Assembly: GCA_002694685.1 (NCBI GenBank) | Contig: NZMW01000004.1 | Span: 678,632-742,631, forward strand | DNA from: Balneola sp. | GTDB taxonomy: Bacteria; Bacteroidota; Rhodothermia; Balneolales; Balneolaceae | Reading direction: 5' to 3' | DNA length: 64,000 bases | Shown: positions 51,180-60,328 of the stretch, in pieces | Position numbering within the stretch: position 1 is the first letter of the stretch | Layout: each line of letters starts with the position of its first letter | Notes under the pieces: model-generated | Seen by the model: the letters and a program-made list of their open reading frames with translations, nothing else | Told to the model about the DNA's origin: nothing | Database searches by the model: none | Program-made: the position numbers and the translations under genes

Positions 51180-53657
51180 GTGTTGTTACTTTTGAAAAGA
51201 TTACTTTTTGCAACCTTATTGACGTTCGGCTTTACCTCCCACCTTTTACAGGCTCAAGATATTAACTTAACTGATCCTACTGAACTAACCCCTGCAGAGT
51301 ATATAATTAAGCAGGTTACGGTTGAAGGGAATAAGAATACACGTCCACAATTTATTAAGAACGCAAGTACACTTGTTGAGGGTACTTCAATTGTATACCC
51401 CGGTGACAAGCTGAATCGTTCTATAAGCAGATTATACCGCTCAGGTTTATTTTCTGATATAAAGATATACGTAACAGAGCGCACAGCTACAGAAATTAGT
51501 TTTCAGATTGAAGTTGAAGAACAGGCTCGGATCCTTGAGTTCAAGTTAAAAGGAATTAAGCGATCTGAACGCAGAGACTTAGAAGATCTGCTGGTACTTA
51601 CTCCGGGTACCGTAATCACCGAGGCAGCCGTTGGTCAGGCTAGAAATACCATCAAGCGTTTTTACAGAGAGAAAGGTTATTGGTACACAGAAATTGAGAC
51701 AGAGACGAAAGAAGTAGAAGGGGTTGAAGATAGAGTTCGTCTTATTTTCAACATTAAACCAGGCAAAAGGCTGGAAGTCAAGGACCTCGCTTTTAAAGGA
51801 AATGATGCCTTCTCAGAACGGACACTTCGCCGAAAAATGAAACCGTTGAAAGAAGACGCATGGTGGAAGATTTTCGGAAAAAAGGTATACAAGAAAGAAG
51901 AGTTTGAAGAAGGGCTTGAAAGCATGCTCACCTTCTACAGAGAAAATGGTTTTACAGACGTACGCGTGACAAGTGATACCGTTTATAGCTACACTCATGA
52001 TGGTCTGTTTAAAGATAAAGAAGCCCTAAAGGTTGTTTTGACCATCGCAGAGGGACCAAAGTATAAAGTCCGAAATATCACATGGGAAGGAAATACGGTT
52101 TACACGGATGAACGACTCACTGAAGCCCTTGAATTCAATAAAGGTGATGTGTTTAATGAAACTAAGTTCGACCAGAACGTTAATATCAATAAGAATAACA
52201 CGGATATTAACAGCCTCTATCAGAATATTGGGTATTTGTTTTTCCAAGCTGTCCCAACCATCACGAAAGTAGGGGAAGACTCCCTCGACATCCATTTTGA
52301 TATTTATGAAGATGAAATAGCTACGATTCAAAATGTTGGGTTTTCAGGTAATACCCGTACTCATGATGATGTGGTTCGCCGTACTCTTCGAACAACTCCC
52401 GGAAACCGGTATAGCAGAGATGCAATCATTAGAACAATTCGTGAACTAGGTACGCTTGGGTATTTTGATCCACAGAATATTGAACCTGACGTATTGCCGA
52501 ACCGCGAAGATAAAACCGTTGACGTCAACTATCGCTTAGATGATACTCAAAGTACCAGTAACTTTGAATTTTCCGGTGGTTATGGTGGACCAAGTATCGG
52601 AGTGATTCTTTCAGCCCGAGTTAATTTCAATAACTTTTCTCTTAAAAGAGCATTTGAAAAAGGAGGGTGGACTCCAATCCCATCGGGTGACGGTCAAAAC
52701 CTTTCATTAGGCGTACAGGTTACAGGAACCGGTTATCAAAGCTATAGTTTTGGATTTCAGGAGCCTTGGTTCAGAGGAAAACCTACCTCAGTAGGTTTCA
52801 ATCTTTCTTACAATTTGCTGAACTACAGAAATTCTACGGAAAGAAATGAATTGTTTTCCAGTTCTGTTTCGATCGGTAAGCGCTTGAAATGGCCAGATGA
52901 TTACTTCTCAACACGCTCGATAATTGGTTATCAGCTGTATAACATCGAAGGAAACTCATCTTTCCTAGCTGATGGTACTTCTAGTCTACTGACTTTTGAG
53001 CAGGTATTGGAGCGTAATTCTTTGGTAAACCCAATTTCGCCGATTACAGGTTCTAAGTTTACTCTTTCTTTTGAAGCAGCACCGCCACTACCCGGATTTT
53101 CAGAGTATTATAAACTGAGAACAGAGTATCAGCATCATGTGCCGCTTGTTGACAAGCTAGTACTGACCAGTATGGTTAACTATGGATACATTGGCTACTT
53201 CACTAAAGACAAAAGAAGTCAGCTTAATAAATTCCTGGTTGGTGGTACTCAGCTTCAGCAACGTCAAAGCTTCTTATACGATAATATTGATTTGAGAGGT
53301 TATCCAGGTGGAACCAGTCAAAGTATTGCACCGATTGTAGATGGACAGAAAGTAGGTGGTACCATGTTCAGTAAGTACTCCTTAGAGCTTAGATACCCTG
53401 CTGTTTCAAACGATCAGCTTCAGGTAATACCTTATACTTTTACTGATGCAGGTAATTCGTATCTTGACTTCAGTGATTTTGATCCCTTCCGAGTTAAGAG
53501 ATCTGCCGGTTTCGGAGTGCGTTTATATCTTCCGGTTCTCGGGTTAATTGATCTTAGTTACGGTTACAGGTTTGATGGAGTTGATATTCCAAGAAATACC
53601 AGTGGCGTACAACCGGGTAATTGGGAGTTCTTGTTTAACATTGGAGCACCATTCTAA
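51180..53657 (+). CDS. bamA: Outer-membrane protein assembly factor BamA
   Basis: An 825-residue Omp85 protein that inserts beta-barrels in the outer membrane. It has a signal peptide (1-25, LLQAQ), five POTRA domains (about 38-430; for instance IKQVTVEGNKNT, ILEFKLKGIKRSE, EVKDLAFKGNDAFSE, KVRNITWEGNTVYTDE and TIQNVGFSGNTRTHDD) and a C-terminal barrel ending in FLFNIGAPF with terminal Phe. The start is GTG 51180 or one of the following TTG codons; AAGG close by makes TTG 51183 an alternative. Its stop overlaps the first Skp gene by one base (TAATG). Confidence 0.95.
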   Translation: MLLLLKRLLFATLLTFGFTSHLLQAQDINLTDPTELTPAEYIIKQVTVEGNKNTRPQFIKNASTLVEGTSIVYPGDKLNRSISRLYRSGLFSDIKIYVTERTATEISFQIEVEEQARILEFKLKGIKRSERRDLEDLLVLTPGTVITEAAVGQARNTIKRFYREKGYWYTEIETETKEVEGVEDRVRLIFNIKPGKRLEVKDLAFKGNDAFSERTLRRKMKPLKEDAWWKIFGKKVYKKEEFEEGLESMLTFYRENGFTDVRVTSDTVYSYTHDGLFKDKEALKVVLTIAEGPKYKVRNITWEGNTVYTDERLTEALEFNKGDVFNETKFDQNVNINKNNTDINSLYQNIGYLFFQAVPTITKVGEDSLDIHFDIYEDEIATIQNVGFSGNTRTHDDVVRRTLRTTPGNRYSRDAIIRTIRELGTLGYFDPQNIEPDVLPNREDKTVDVNYRLDDTQSTSNFEFSGGYGGPSIGVILSARVNFNNFSLKRAFEKGGWTPIPSGDGQNLSLGVQVTGTGYQSYSFGFQEPWFRGKPTSVGFNLSYNLLNYRNSTERNELFSSSVSIGKRLKWPDDYFSTRSIIGYQLYNIEGNSSFLADGTSSLLTFEQVLERNSLVNPISPITGSKFTLSFEAAPPLPGFSEYYKLRTEYQHHVPLVDKLVLTSMVNYGYIGYFTKDKRSQLNKFLVGGTQLQQRQSFLYDNIDLRGYPGGTSQSIAPIVDGQKVGGTMFSKYSLELRYPAVSNDQLQVIPYTFTDAGNSYLDFSDFDPFRVKRSAGFGVRLYLPVLGLIDLSYGYRFDGVDIPRNTSGVQPGNWEFLFNIGAPF

Positions 53658-54193
53658 TGAGATTTTATAAATTTATCTTTCTAATAATTCTTGTAGCCGG
53701 ATTTACTCAGGCTGCTATAGCTCAGGAACAAAAAATTGGGTTCTATGAATCTGATTTTATTCTTCAGCAAATACCTGAGTATGAAGGCATTCAGCAACAG
53801 CTGGACCTTTTAAGTAACCAATGGAAGGAACAGATTACTGAGCTTGAAACCGAAATTAAGGAGCTCGAAGAAGATTACTCGGCAAAGGAAATACTATATA
53901 CCGAAGAAATTCGTAATCAAAAAAGAAGAGAAATAGCTCAAAAGAAAAGAGAGAAAGAACAATTTCTTGCACAAAAATTTGGTCCTGAAGGTGAGTATTT
54001 CTCAAGACAACGAGAGCTTCTGGAACCTATTCAGCGTCAGGTTTTTACAGCGGTTAGGGCAGTTGCTCAACTGAATAATTTTGATTTTGTGTTCGACCGA
54101 TCAGGTGATATCTACATGGTTTATGCTAATAATGAATACAATTTAAATGAAGATATTCTGTTAGAATTGGGAATAGAAATTGAAGAGCAGTAA
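53657..54193 (+). CDS. OmpH/Skp-family periplasmic chaperone, paralogue 1
   Basis: A 178-residue exported protein that should hold unfolded outer-membrane proteins. Signal peptide (1-22, AAIAQ), then the base domain (KIGFYESDFILQQIPEYEG), a long charged coiled coil (about 45-110, with ELETEIKELEEDYSAKE and KRREIAQKKREKEQF) and a final strand (FDFVFDRSGDIYMVYA). It overlaps the end of bamA by one base, so translation is coupled. Of the three paralogues it has the most acidic coil. Confidence 0.88.
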   Translation: MRFYKFIFLIILVAGFTQAAIAQEQKIGFYESDFILQQIPEYEGIQQQLDLLSNQWKEQITELETEIKELEEDYSAKEILYTEEIRNQKRREIAQKKREKEQFLAQKFGPEGEYFSRQRELLEPIQRQVFTAVRAVAQLNNFDFVFDRSGDIYMVYANNEYNLNEDILLELGIEIEEQ

Positions 54194-54247
54194 AGACAAT
54201 TAAGTCATAAAACATTTATAATTAGCACTAACGATACAAACATAATT

Positions 54248-54766
54248 ATGAGTAAAAAAATTACAGCCGTACTTTTACTATTGGGCTTCATTGGCATTCA
54301 GAATGCATTTGCCCAAGTGAAAATCGGATATACAAATCCTTCCCGCGTTTTGAGTGAACTTCCGGCGGTAGAAGAGGTAGACCAACAGATAAATGCATTG
54401 ATTGATCAAAGAGATCAGGAACTTGCTCAAAAGGCAACAGACCTTCAGCAAGTATTCTCAAACTATGAAACTTCAATGTCTGGTTTATCTCAGCAGGAGC
54501 GCTCAACACGAGAGCAAGAACTACTTGAATTAAATCAAGAGTTTGAGCAACAGCGAGAAACGATGATGAATGAAATTCGCCAAAAGAGAAGTGAGTTAAT
54601 GTCACCTATTATTGAGCGGATGAATACCGCAATGGAGCAAGTTGCTCAGGAAATGGATTTAGATCTGGTTCTGAATGAAGGGACTTCTTATGGCGATGCG
54701 ATCATCTTCTTTGCAAGCAGTGAGCGCCTTGATATCACCAGTAAAATTATCGAAAAATTAAAATAA
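54248..54766 (+). CDS. OmpH/Skp-family periplasmic chaperone, paralogue 2
   Basis: A 172-residue Skp-like protein: signal peptide (1-22, AFAQ), VKIGYTNPSRVLSELPAVEEV, a Gln/Glu-rich coiled coil (about 45-120, DQELAQKATDLQQVF, QQERSTREQELLELNQEF) and the closing strand DLVLNEGTSYGDAIIFF. It lies 54 bp after paralogue 1. The coil is much richer in Gln than in paralogue 1, so client range or oligomer partners may differ. Confidence 0.88.
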   Translation: MSKKITAVLLLLGFIGIQNAFAQVKIGYTNPSRVLSELPAVEEVDQQINALIDQRDQELAQKATDLQQVFSNYETSMSGLSQQERSTREQELLELNQEFEQQRETMMNEIRQKRSELMSPIIERMNTAMEQVAQEMDLDLVLNEGTSYGDAIIFFASSERLDITSKIIEKLK

Positions 54767-54789
54767 TCATAGCCAACAATAAGATACTA

Positions 54790-55338
54790 ATGAAGAAATT
54801 AAGCCTATTACTGATTTCCTTTTTTATTGCTTTTTCTACACTAGATGTAGCAACTGCTCAGGAAACAGAGATGAAAATCGGGTACGTTAACCCTCAAGCT
54901 GTACTAGCAAAAATGCCTGAAATGGCTGCGATTCAAAAAAGATTGCAGAACTTTGCCGAGCAAAAACAGCAAGAACTCATTCAGAAAGAGCAAACTTTCC
55001 AGCAGCAGGTAACTGAATATGAGCAGAAAGCAGGCGTTAGAACCCAAGAAGCTAATCAGCGTGAACAAGAGCGTTTAGCTCAACTCCAGCAGGATTTAAG
55101 TACTGCACAGCAGGAAGCTGAAGCTGCACTTCAACAAAGAAGACAGGAATTGTTAGGACCTATGTTTACACAAATTGGCACTGCAATTGACGCAGTTGCT
55201 GAAAGAAAAGGACTTAGCTACGTGTTGAATACAACAACTTCAAGTGGTGACCTAATTATCCTTTATGCTTCTGATGAATATCAGGCTGAGTATGATATCA
55301 CTGATGCTGTTATGCAAGAGCTTGGAGTATTTAACTAA
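54790..55338 (+). CDS. OmpH/Skp-family periplasmic chaperone, paralogue 3
   Basis: A 182-residue Skp-like protein, closest to paralogue 2: signal peptide (1-23, VATAQ), MKIGYVNPQAVLAKMPEMA, a Gln-rich coiled coil (about 45-125, AEQKQQELIQKEQTFQQQ, QREQERLAQLQQDLS) and the end strand SYVLNTTTSSGDLIILYA. It is 23 bp after paralogue 2 and is the last gene of the envelope block, followed by a terminator. Confidence 0.88.
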   Translation: MKKLSLLLISFFIAFSTLDVATAQETEMKIGYVNPQAVLAKMPEMAAIQKRLQNFAEQKQQELIQKEQTFQQQVTEYEQKAGVRTQEANQREQERLAQLQQDLSTAQQEAEAALQQRRQELLGPMFTQIGTAIDAVAERKGLSYVLNTTTSSGDLIILYASDEYQAEYDITDAVMQELGVFN

Positions 55339-55371
55339 TAGTTAAAAACTCTTCTCTTACTAAAAAGATTT

Positions 55372-55400
55372 AAGCCGTTCAGATTTGGACGGCTTTTTTA
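55372..55400 (+). terminator. Rho-independent terminator closing the envelope block
   Basis: AAGCCGT / ACGGCTT, a 7-bp stem with a 10-nt loop, followed by six T residues. It lies 33 bp after the third Skp gene and overlaps the stop of the convergent VWA gene by three bases. Confidence 0.85.
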
Positions 55401-56510
55401 TTTCACATTCTTTTTTCTATTCTGGATATAATCTTCAAAGATGTATCCACCAAGATTATCCAAAGAGGCAAAATATGCTTTTCCTTTATTTGCTTCGGTC
55501 ATTTCCCGTACAAAACTTTGCAGGTAAGGATCTTGGGCTATCATGAAGGTGGTGATGGTAATCTGATCTCTCCGGCATTTTACGGCTTCATCTAACACCT
55601 TATTCACAATCTTCCGATCTAGGCCAAAGCTGTTTTTGTAAAGCTTCCCGTTTTCAATCATACAAGATGGCTTCCCATCGGTAATCATGAAAATTTGTTT
55701 ATTCGCATATTTCTTACGCTGGAGGATATGACGTGCTACTTCAAGACCCTGCTTTGTATTGGTATGATAAGGGCCCACTTTTAAATAGGGGAGGTCGTCT
55801 ACAGATATTTGCCAGGCTTCATTTCCAAAGGCTACGATATCTAAAGAATCTTTGGCATAGTTATTCATAATAAGCTCAGACAAAGCCATCGCTACTTTTT
55901 TGGCTGGTGTGATTCGGTCTTCGCCATATAAAATCATTGAGTGGCTTAAGTCAATAAGAAGAACCGTTGCCACAGATGTGTAATGATCGGTTTCATAAAC
56001 TTCGAGATCATCTTCCTGAAGATTAAATGCATCAATGGTGCTATGGTTAAGCATGTTGAGCATGGTACTTACACTGTCTATTTGGCCAATGTCGTCGCCC
56101 TGATTCCATTTTCGGGTTTCAGGTTGTCGCTCAAGTCCCCGGCCGGTATGCGGAGATTTATGGGAACCCATTCCGCCTTTGTCGAGATTCTTAAATATTT
56201 CTTCTAGTGAACGCTTTCTGAGGCTGCGCTCAGTTTTCCTCGTCATATTGAAGCCACCACCGCTGCCATCATTTTCGATGTAGTCTCGTTCTCTAAGCTC
56301 ATCAATGAAATCACCTAATGAATAGCCATCATCAAACTGATCGGTAATATCGTACTGATTATCGAGGTCGGTAAGCCATTTCAGGGCTTGCTTTACATCT
56401 CCGCTTGATATGGTGAGCAACTGTTGGAATAAATCCCAAAGTGTATCAAAGGGAGATTTGCCATTTGATTTGGCATACCGTTCATCCCATTCAAAATATT
56501 TAAAATGCAT
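55398..56510 (-). CDS. Cytoplasmic VWA-domain protein
   Basis: A 370-residue protein with a helical N-terminal part (about 1-150) and a von Willebrand A domain (about 155-345). The MIDAS metal site DxSxS is LIDLSHSM, with the later Thr and Asp ligands in NTKQGLEV and FMITDGKPS. Such cytoplasmic VWA proteins often work with MoxR-type AAA ATPases, but none is encoded here. ATG 56510 is chosen because AAAGGAA lies 7 bp upstream; a TTG frame to 56534 is possible. The motif GGMGSHKSPHTGRG in the middle is a flexible linker. Confidence 0.83.
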   Translation of the reverse strand: MHFKYFEWDERYAKSNGKSPFDTLWDLFQQLLTISSGDVKQALKWLTDLDNQYDITDQFDDGYSLGDFIDELRERDYIENDGSGGGFNMTRKTERSLRKRSLEEIFKNLDKGGMGSHKSPHTGRGLERQPETRKWNQGDDIGQIDSVSTMLNMLNHSTIDAFNLQEDDLEVYETDHYTSVATVLLIDLSHSMILYGEDRITPAKKVAMALSELIMNNYAKDSLDIVAFGNEAWQISVDDLPYLKVGPYHTNTKQGLEVARHILQRKKYANKQIFMITDGKPSCMIENGKLYKNSFGLDRKIVNKVLDEAVKCRRDQITITTFMIAQDPYLQSFVREMTEANKGKAYFASLDNLGGYIFEDYIQNRKKNVK

Positions 56511-56682
56511 AATCGGGTTCCTTTTTCTAATCAAATACTTAGTTGGTCAAATGAGTTCCATTATATCAGAAAAGAATGAATTAACTGAATATATTTGAGG
56601 CCAACAATTTCAGAAAAAGCAAAAGATTATCGACAGGCTTAAGTTTGAACGACAATTATGGAGTGAAGGCTATTCCCGCGTA

Positions 56683-57240
56683 ATGGGTTTGGATGAAGTA
56701 GGCCGTGGCTGTCTTGCCGGGCCGGTTGTAGCAGCGGGGGTTGTCTTTAAACCCGAGACGGATATTCCGGAAATAAGGGATAGCAAAACAATTAGTGAAA
56801 GTGAGAGGGTTGAATTAAGCAAACGTATTAAGGAAGAAGCGCTGAGTTGGTCGATACAAGAGGGAAGTATTACCGAAATTAACGAGCTTAATATTTTATG
56901 GGCCTCGCTTCACACAATGCAAAAATGTGTAGATTCGGTTAAAATGACTCCGGATTATTTATTGGTTGACGGAAATCGATACATCAGTTCTTTAATCCCT
57001 TATACCTGTCTTGTTAAGGGGGATGACCGGTCGATGAGTATCGCGGCAGCATCGATCTTGGCTAAGGTATACAGGGATGATTTGATGAAAGAGCTCCACG
57101 AAAAGTTTCCTGAGTATGGTTGGGCTAGCAATGTTGGTTATCCAACCAAAGTGCATAAACAAGGATTGAAGGATTTTGGGTACACTAAGTATCACAGAAC
57201 TTCTTTTAAACTAGGCACGGATAGATTGCGGAGTAAGTAA
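56683..57240 (+). CDS. rnhB: Ribonuclease HII, N-terminus probably begins upstream
   Basis: Removes RNA from RNA-DNA hybrids and single ribonucleotides from DNA. The catalytic pair is D4-E5 in GLDEVGRGCLAGPVVA, the later Asp is in DYLLVDGNRY, and SIAAASILAKVYRD and EYGWASNVGYPT are family motifs. The ATG at 56683 leaves only two residues before the first strand. The same frame is open back to 56599 and encodes FERQLWSEGYSRV directly before, a sequence typical of RNase HII N-termini, but contains no ATG, GTG or TTG; an ATT (56626) is the best unusual candidate. Zero-gap convergent with rodA. Confidence 0.9.
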   Translation: MGLDEVGRGCLAGPVVAAGVVFKPETDIPEIRDSKTISESERVELSKRIKEEALSWSIQEGSITEINELNILWASLHTMQKCVDSVKMTPDYLLVDGNRYISSLIPYTCLVKGDDRSMSIAAASILAKVYRDDLMKELHEKFPEYGWASNVGYPTKVHKQGLKDFGYTKYHRTSFKLGTDRLRSK

Positions 57241-58491
57241 CTATCGGTAGATGCTGAATTCCCGCTTATAGAAGTCCATATTTAAACAGATGGCTAACAT
57301 GATTGTGTTAGTGATAAAGGCAGACCCTCCATAGCTTACAAAAGGAAGAGGTAGTCCAATTACAGGGAGAAGGGCTGAGGCGCTTCCAACATTAATAAAG
57401 AAGTGCACAAAGAAGACAGAGGTTACGCTTACAGTAACTAACTGAGCGAAAGGGTGCTTGTGGCTGCCCGCCATATTTAGGAGCCTTATAAAGAGAAATA
57501 AGAATGCACCGATCACTATAAAAGCTCCTACAAAGCCAAATTCTTCCCCAATTACGCAAAAGATGAAATCGGTCCATTGTTCGGGAAGGAATTTTAACTG
57601 TGTTTGAGTTCCTTCTAAAAATCCTTTTCCGGTAAGCCCGCCTGAGCCAATAGCAGTTTTAGCCTGAATGACATTCCATCCGGCACCGGTAGGGTCATAA
57701 GCTGGGTTTGTGAAAGCAGCGATCCTGGCTATTTGGTGAGGTTGAAGTAATTGTGTTAGTGCCAGATGTACACCCGACGTAGTCAGTAGCCCTGTAACTA
57801 AGGAAGTAATTGATAACCAAACTCGGCGCTGAATAAAGAATATAATTGCAGTCAGGATCACGGCCGCTATCACTCCATAATACCATTCTATTACGGCCAG
57901 GTAAGCAATTATTGCCGGCGAGATAATGAAGAGAGAAACACCGTAGGGTAGTCCTGACCAAAATAGCATTACGGGAATCAGGGTTAAGAAGATCAATGCT
58001 GTTCCAAGGTCGTTTTGCAAAAAAACGAGGACTGTTGGTATCAAAATAATTACTACAGAAGTAAGTGCGTACCTAACATTTTCCGCAGTAATATCTCTTC
58101 GGCTTGTTAAATAGTTAGCTGTAGCTAATATCGTAGCTATTTTCATCAACTCACTCGTTTGTAAATTGAATGGTCCAAATCTTAACCAGCTTTTGGCGCC
58201 ATTCACTTCTGTTCCAAAGAATAGAGTAAGAATCATCAGGACTAATCCTAAAGCGTATAAAGCATAGGAGAGCTGGATGAAGTTTCGAGGCGAGATAAGT
58301 TGAATTCCAGCAAGTATGAAAAAAGAAAGAGAAACAAAGATAACCTGCTTGAAAAAATTATTCTGTATGTATTCCGGTAAAAATTCTGATACAGGCCCCT
58401 GAGTTGCGCTATAAATGGCGATAATCCCAATCGTAGACAGGGTAATCCAGACAAAAACTACAGACCAACTAAATTCTCTGATGTTATTCAT
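57241..58491 (-). CDS. rodA: Rod-shape-determining peptidoglycan polymerase RodA
   Basis: A 416-residue SEDS glycosyltransferase with about ten transmembrane helices that polymerises glycan strands during elongation with PBP2. WLRFGPFNLQTSELMKIATI, FLQNDLGTALIF, AIGSGGLTGKGFLEGTQTQLKFLPEQWTDFIF and the C-terminal LPLPFVSYGGSA are diagnostic; the catalytic Asp of the family corresponds to the TDFIF region or the preceding loop. Its start overlaps the stop of mrdA by 8 bp, so the pair is translationally coupled. Last gene of the mre operon. Confidence 0.96.
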   Translation of the reverse strand: MNNIREFSWSVVFVWITLSTIGIIAIYSATQGPVSEFLPEYIQNNFFKQVIFVSLSFFILAGIQLISPRNFIQLSYALYALGLVLMILTLFFGTEVNGAKSWLRFGPFNLQTSELMKIATILATANYLTSRRDITAENVRYALTSVVIILIPTVLVFLQNDLGTALIFLTLIPVMLFWSGLPYGVSLFIISPAIIAYLAVIEWYYGVIAAVILTAIIFFIQRRVWLSITSLVTGLLTTSGVHLALTQLLQPHQIARIAAFTNPAYDPTGAGWNVIQAKTAIGSGGLTGKGFLEGTQTQLKFLPEQWTDFIFCVIGEEFGFVGAFIVIGAFLFLFIRLLNMAGSHKHPFAQLVTVSVTSVFFVHFFINVGSASALLPVIGLPLPFVSYGGSAFITNTIMLAICLNMDFYKREFSIYR

Positions 58492-60322
58492 CTATCAGCT
58501 CCGAGTCAGTAGGTCTGGATTCAAAATTGAGGACATAGTTGTACACATAGTTTCGTGTGATTTCCCCATTGATGTATTTATCTATCAATACTGCAGCTAC
58601 TGGAGCAGCAGAAATAGAACCATACCCGCCATTTTCGATTAGAACACTTACGACGATTTGTGGATCATCAAACGGCGCAAAAGAGGTGAACCAGCCATGA
58701 TCCCTGCCGTGGGGATTTTGAGCAGTTCCGGTTTTACCGGCTGTAGGCACTTCAGGATTATTCGTGTAATAACGGCTGCTTCCCTCATCAACCACTTTAC
58801 GCATTGCGGCTCGCACATTCTGAAGGCTTTCTTCATTAATCCAATTTACCTTGTTTATAACAGGTTCGCGCTCATTTATAAACCCCTGCGGACTTCGAAC
58901 TGATGCTACAATATGAGGTTGAACTCTGTATCCACCATTTGCCACCACACTCGTCATTTGGGCGACCTGCAGTGGAGATACAGAAAGAAGCCCCTGACCA
59001 ATTCCCATACTGAGAACATCCCCTAATCCCCATCTGTTTTCACCAAAAGCTCTATCTAAATATGCACTGTCTGGTACAATGCCAACGGTGGCAAAAGGGA
59101 GGTCGATTTGAGTTGGTACACCAAGCCCAAAATCCTTTAACTTTTCACTCCAGGTATTTAAATATCCGTTCGATGCCATTCGATCCATAAGAGAGAAAAA
59201 GTAAGTATTACTTGATAGGGCAATAGCTTTTTCAAGATCATATTCACCAATAGGTGCCGTATCTCTGTATGGTCTTCCTCTAACGTATGCACCGCTGTTA
59301 TAAACTTTGGTGTCTTCATCGATAAATTCCAAATCCTGACCAATTAATGCCATAGCGGGTTTAATGGTAGATCCGGGTGGCTGACGCCCTGAAATAGCTC
59401 TGTTATACAATGGGGTGGTTGAATCAGCGTTAATGGCTTGCCAGTAATCCTGATCAAGTCTTCCTGCAAGCTTACTCAAATCATACCCGGGAGAACTAAC
59501 CATTGCCAAGATAGCGCCAGTTCTTGGATCCATGGCTACTGCCGCACCTCTTTTGCCTTCCATTAACTCTTCAGCAAGAATTTGAAGGTCAGTATCTATG
59601 GTTGTGATGAGGTCACTGCCTTGAATAGGGGAACGAGATAATTCACTATCCTCAAAATCTCCCAAGGCCTGGCCAAAAGCATTTACTCTTAAATAACGGA
59701 CTCCTAATTCACCGCGTAAAGTGTCATCATAAATCATCTCCAGGCCACTTTTACCGATTTTGTCTCCCAGTCTCAAGGTCTCCGAGCGATTATATTCATT
59801 TTCGTCGGCTTCACGTAGATAGCCAAATAAATGAGAAGCTCTCATTTCCGTGGGATAGTGACGTTTACTCTCTATCTGATGGCCAATTCCGGGCAGCTGC
59901 CATAGATTTTCTTGAATCGCTGAAAAAGTAGGGAAGTCGATTTCAGTAACGAGTCTAGACGTTCGATGCCAGGAGTATTGCTGAGCCTCCTGAACTTTCG
60001 TTGTCAGTAAAGAATCAGATACATTCAGCAAATTGGCTAAAAGGGGAATTTTCTCCTTATTAAAAAGAGAAGGAGTAATTGTGATTGAGAAAATAGGTTC
60101 ATTATCGACAATCAGCTTCCTGTTGCGATCATAGATAAGTCCACGAGCAGGATCTATATATTCTTGTCTCACTGAGTTTTCCTGCCCAAGAGTAGCATAA
60201 ACGTCATACTCAACAATCTGAAGGTAAAAAACTCGTCCCAATACAATAAAAGTGAGCCCAAGTATAATGACTTGAAGTGCACGTATAGATGTTCGGGTTC
60301 TGTTTTTTTGTCCGGGAGACAT
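58484..60322 (-). CDS. mrdA: Penicillin-binding protein 2 (elongation transpeptidase)
   Basis: A 612-residue class B PBP. It has one N-terminal anchor (about 15-35), the PBP dimerisation/pedestal region (YIDPARGLIYDRNRKLIVDNEP) and the transpeptidase domain with S318-xx-K321 in GSTIKPAM, SSNTYF and KTGTAQNP. It cross-links the strands made by RodA. Preceded by mreD with a 6-bp gap and overlapping rodA, so it sits in the canonical elongasome order. Confidence 0.96.
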   Translation of the reverse strand: MSPGQKNRTRTSIRALQVIILGLTFIVLGRVFYLQIVEYDVYATLGQENSVRQEYIDPARGLIYDRNRKLIVDNEPIFSITITPSLFNKEKIPLLANLLNVSDSLLTTKVQEAQQYSWHRTSRLVTEIDFPTFSAIQENLWQLPGIGHQIESKRHYPTEMRASHLFGYLREADENEYNRSETLRLGDKIGKSGLEMIYDDTLRGELGVRYLRVNAFGQALGDFEDSELSRSPIQGSDLITTIDTDLQILAEELMEGKRGAAVAMDPRTGAILAMVSSPGYDLSKLAGRLDQDYWQAINADSTTPLYNRAISGRQPPGSTIKPAMALIGQDLEFIDEDTKVYNSGAYVRGRPYRDTAPIGEYDLEKAIALSSNTYFFSLMDRMASNGYLNTWSEKLKDFGLGVPTQIDLPFATVGIVPDSAYLDRAFGENRWGLGDVLSMGIGQGLLSVSPLQVAQMTSVVANGGYRVQPHIVASVRSPQGFINEREPVINKVNWINEESLQNVRAAMRKVVDEGSSRYYTNNPEVPTAGKTGTAQNPHGRDHGWFTSFAPFDDPQIVVSVLIENGGYGSISAAPVAAVLIDKYINGEITRNYVYNYVLNFESRPTDSELIDE

Positions 60323-60328
60323 GTTCTA

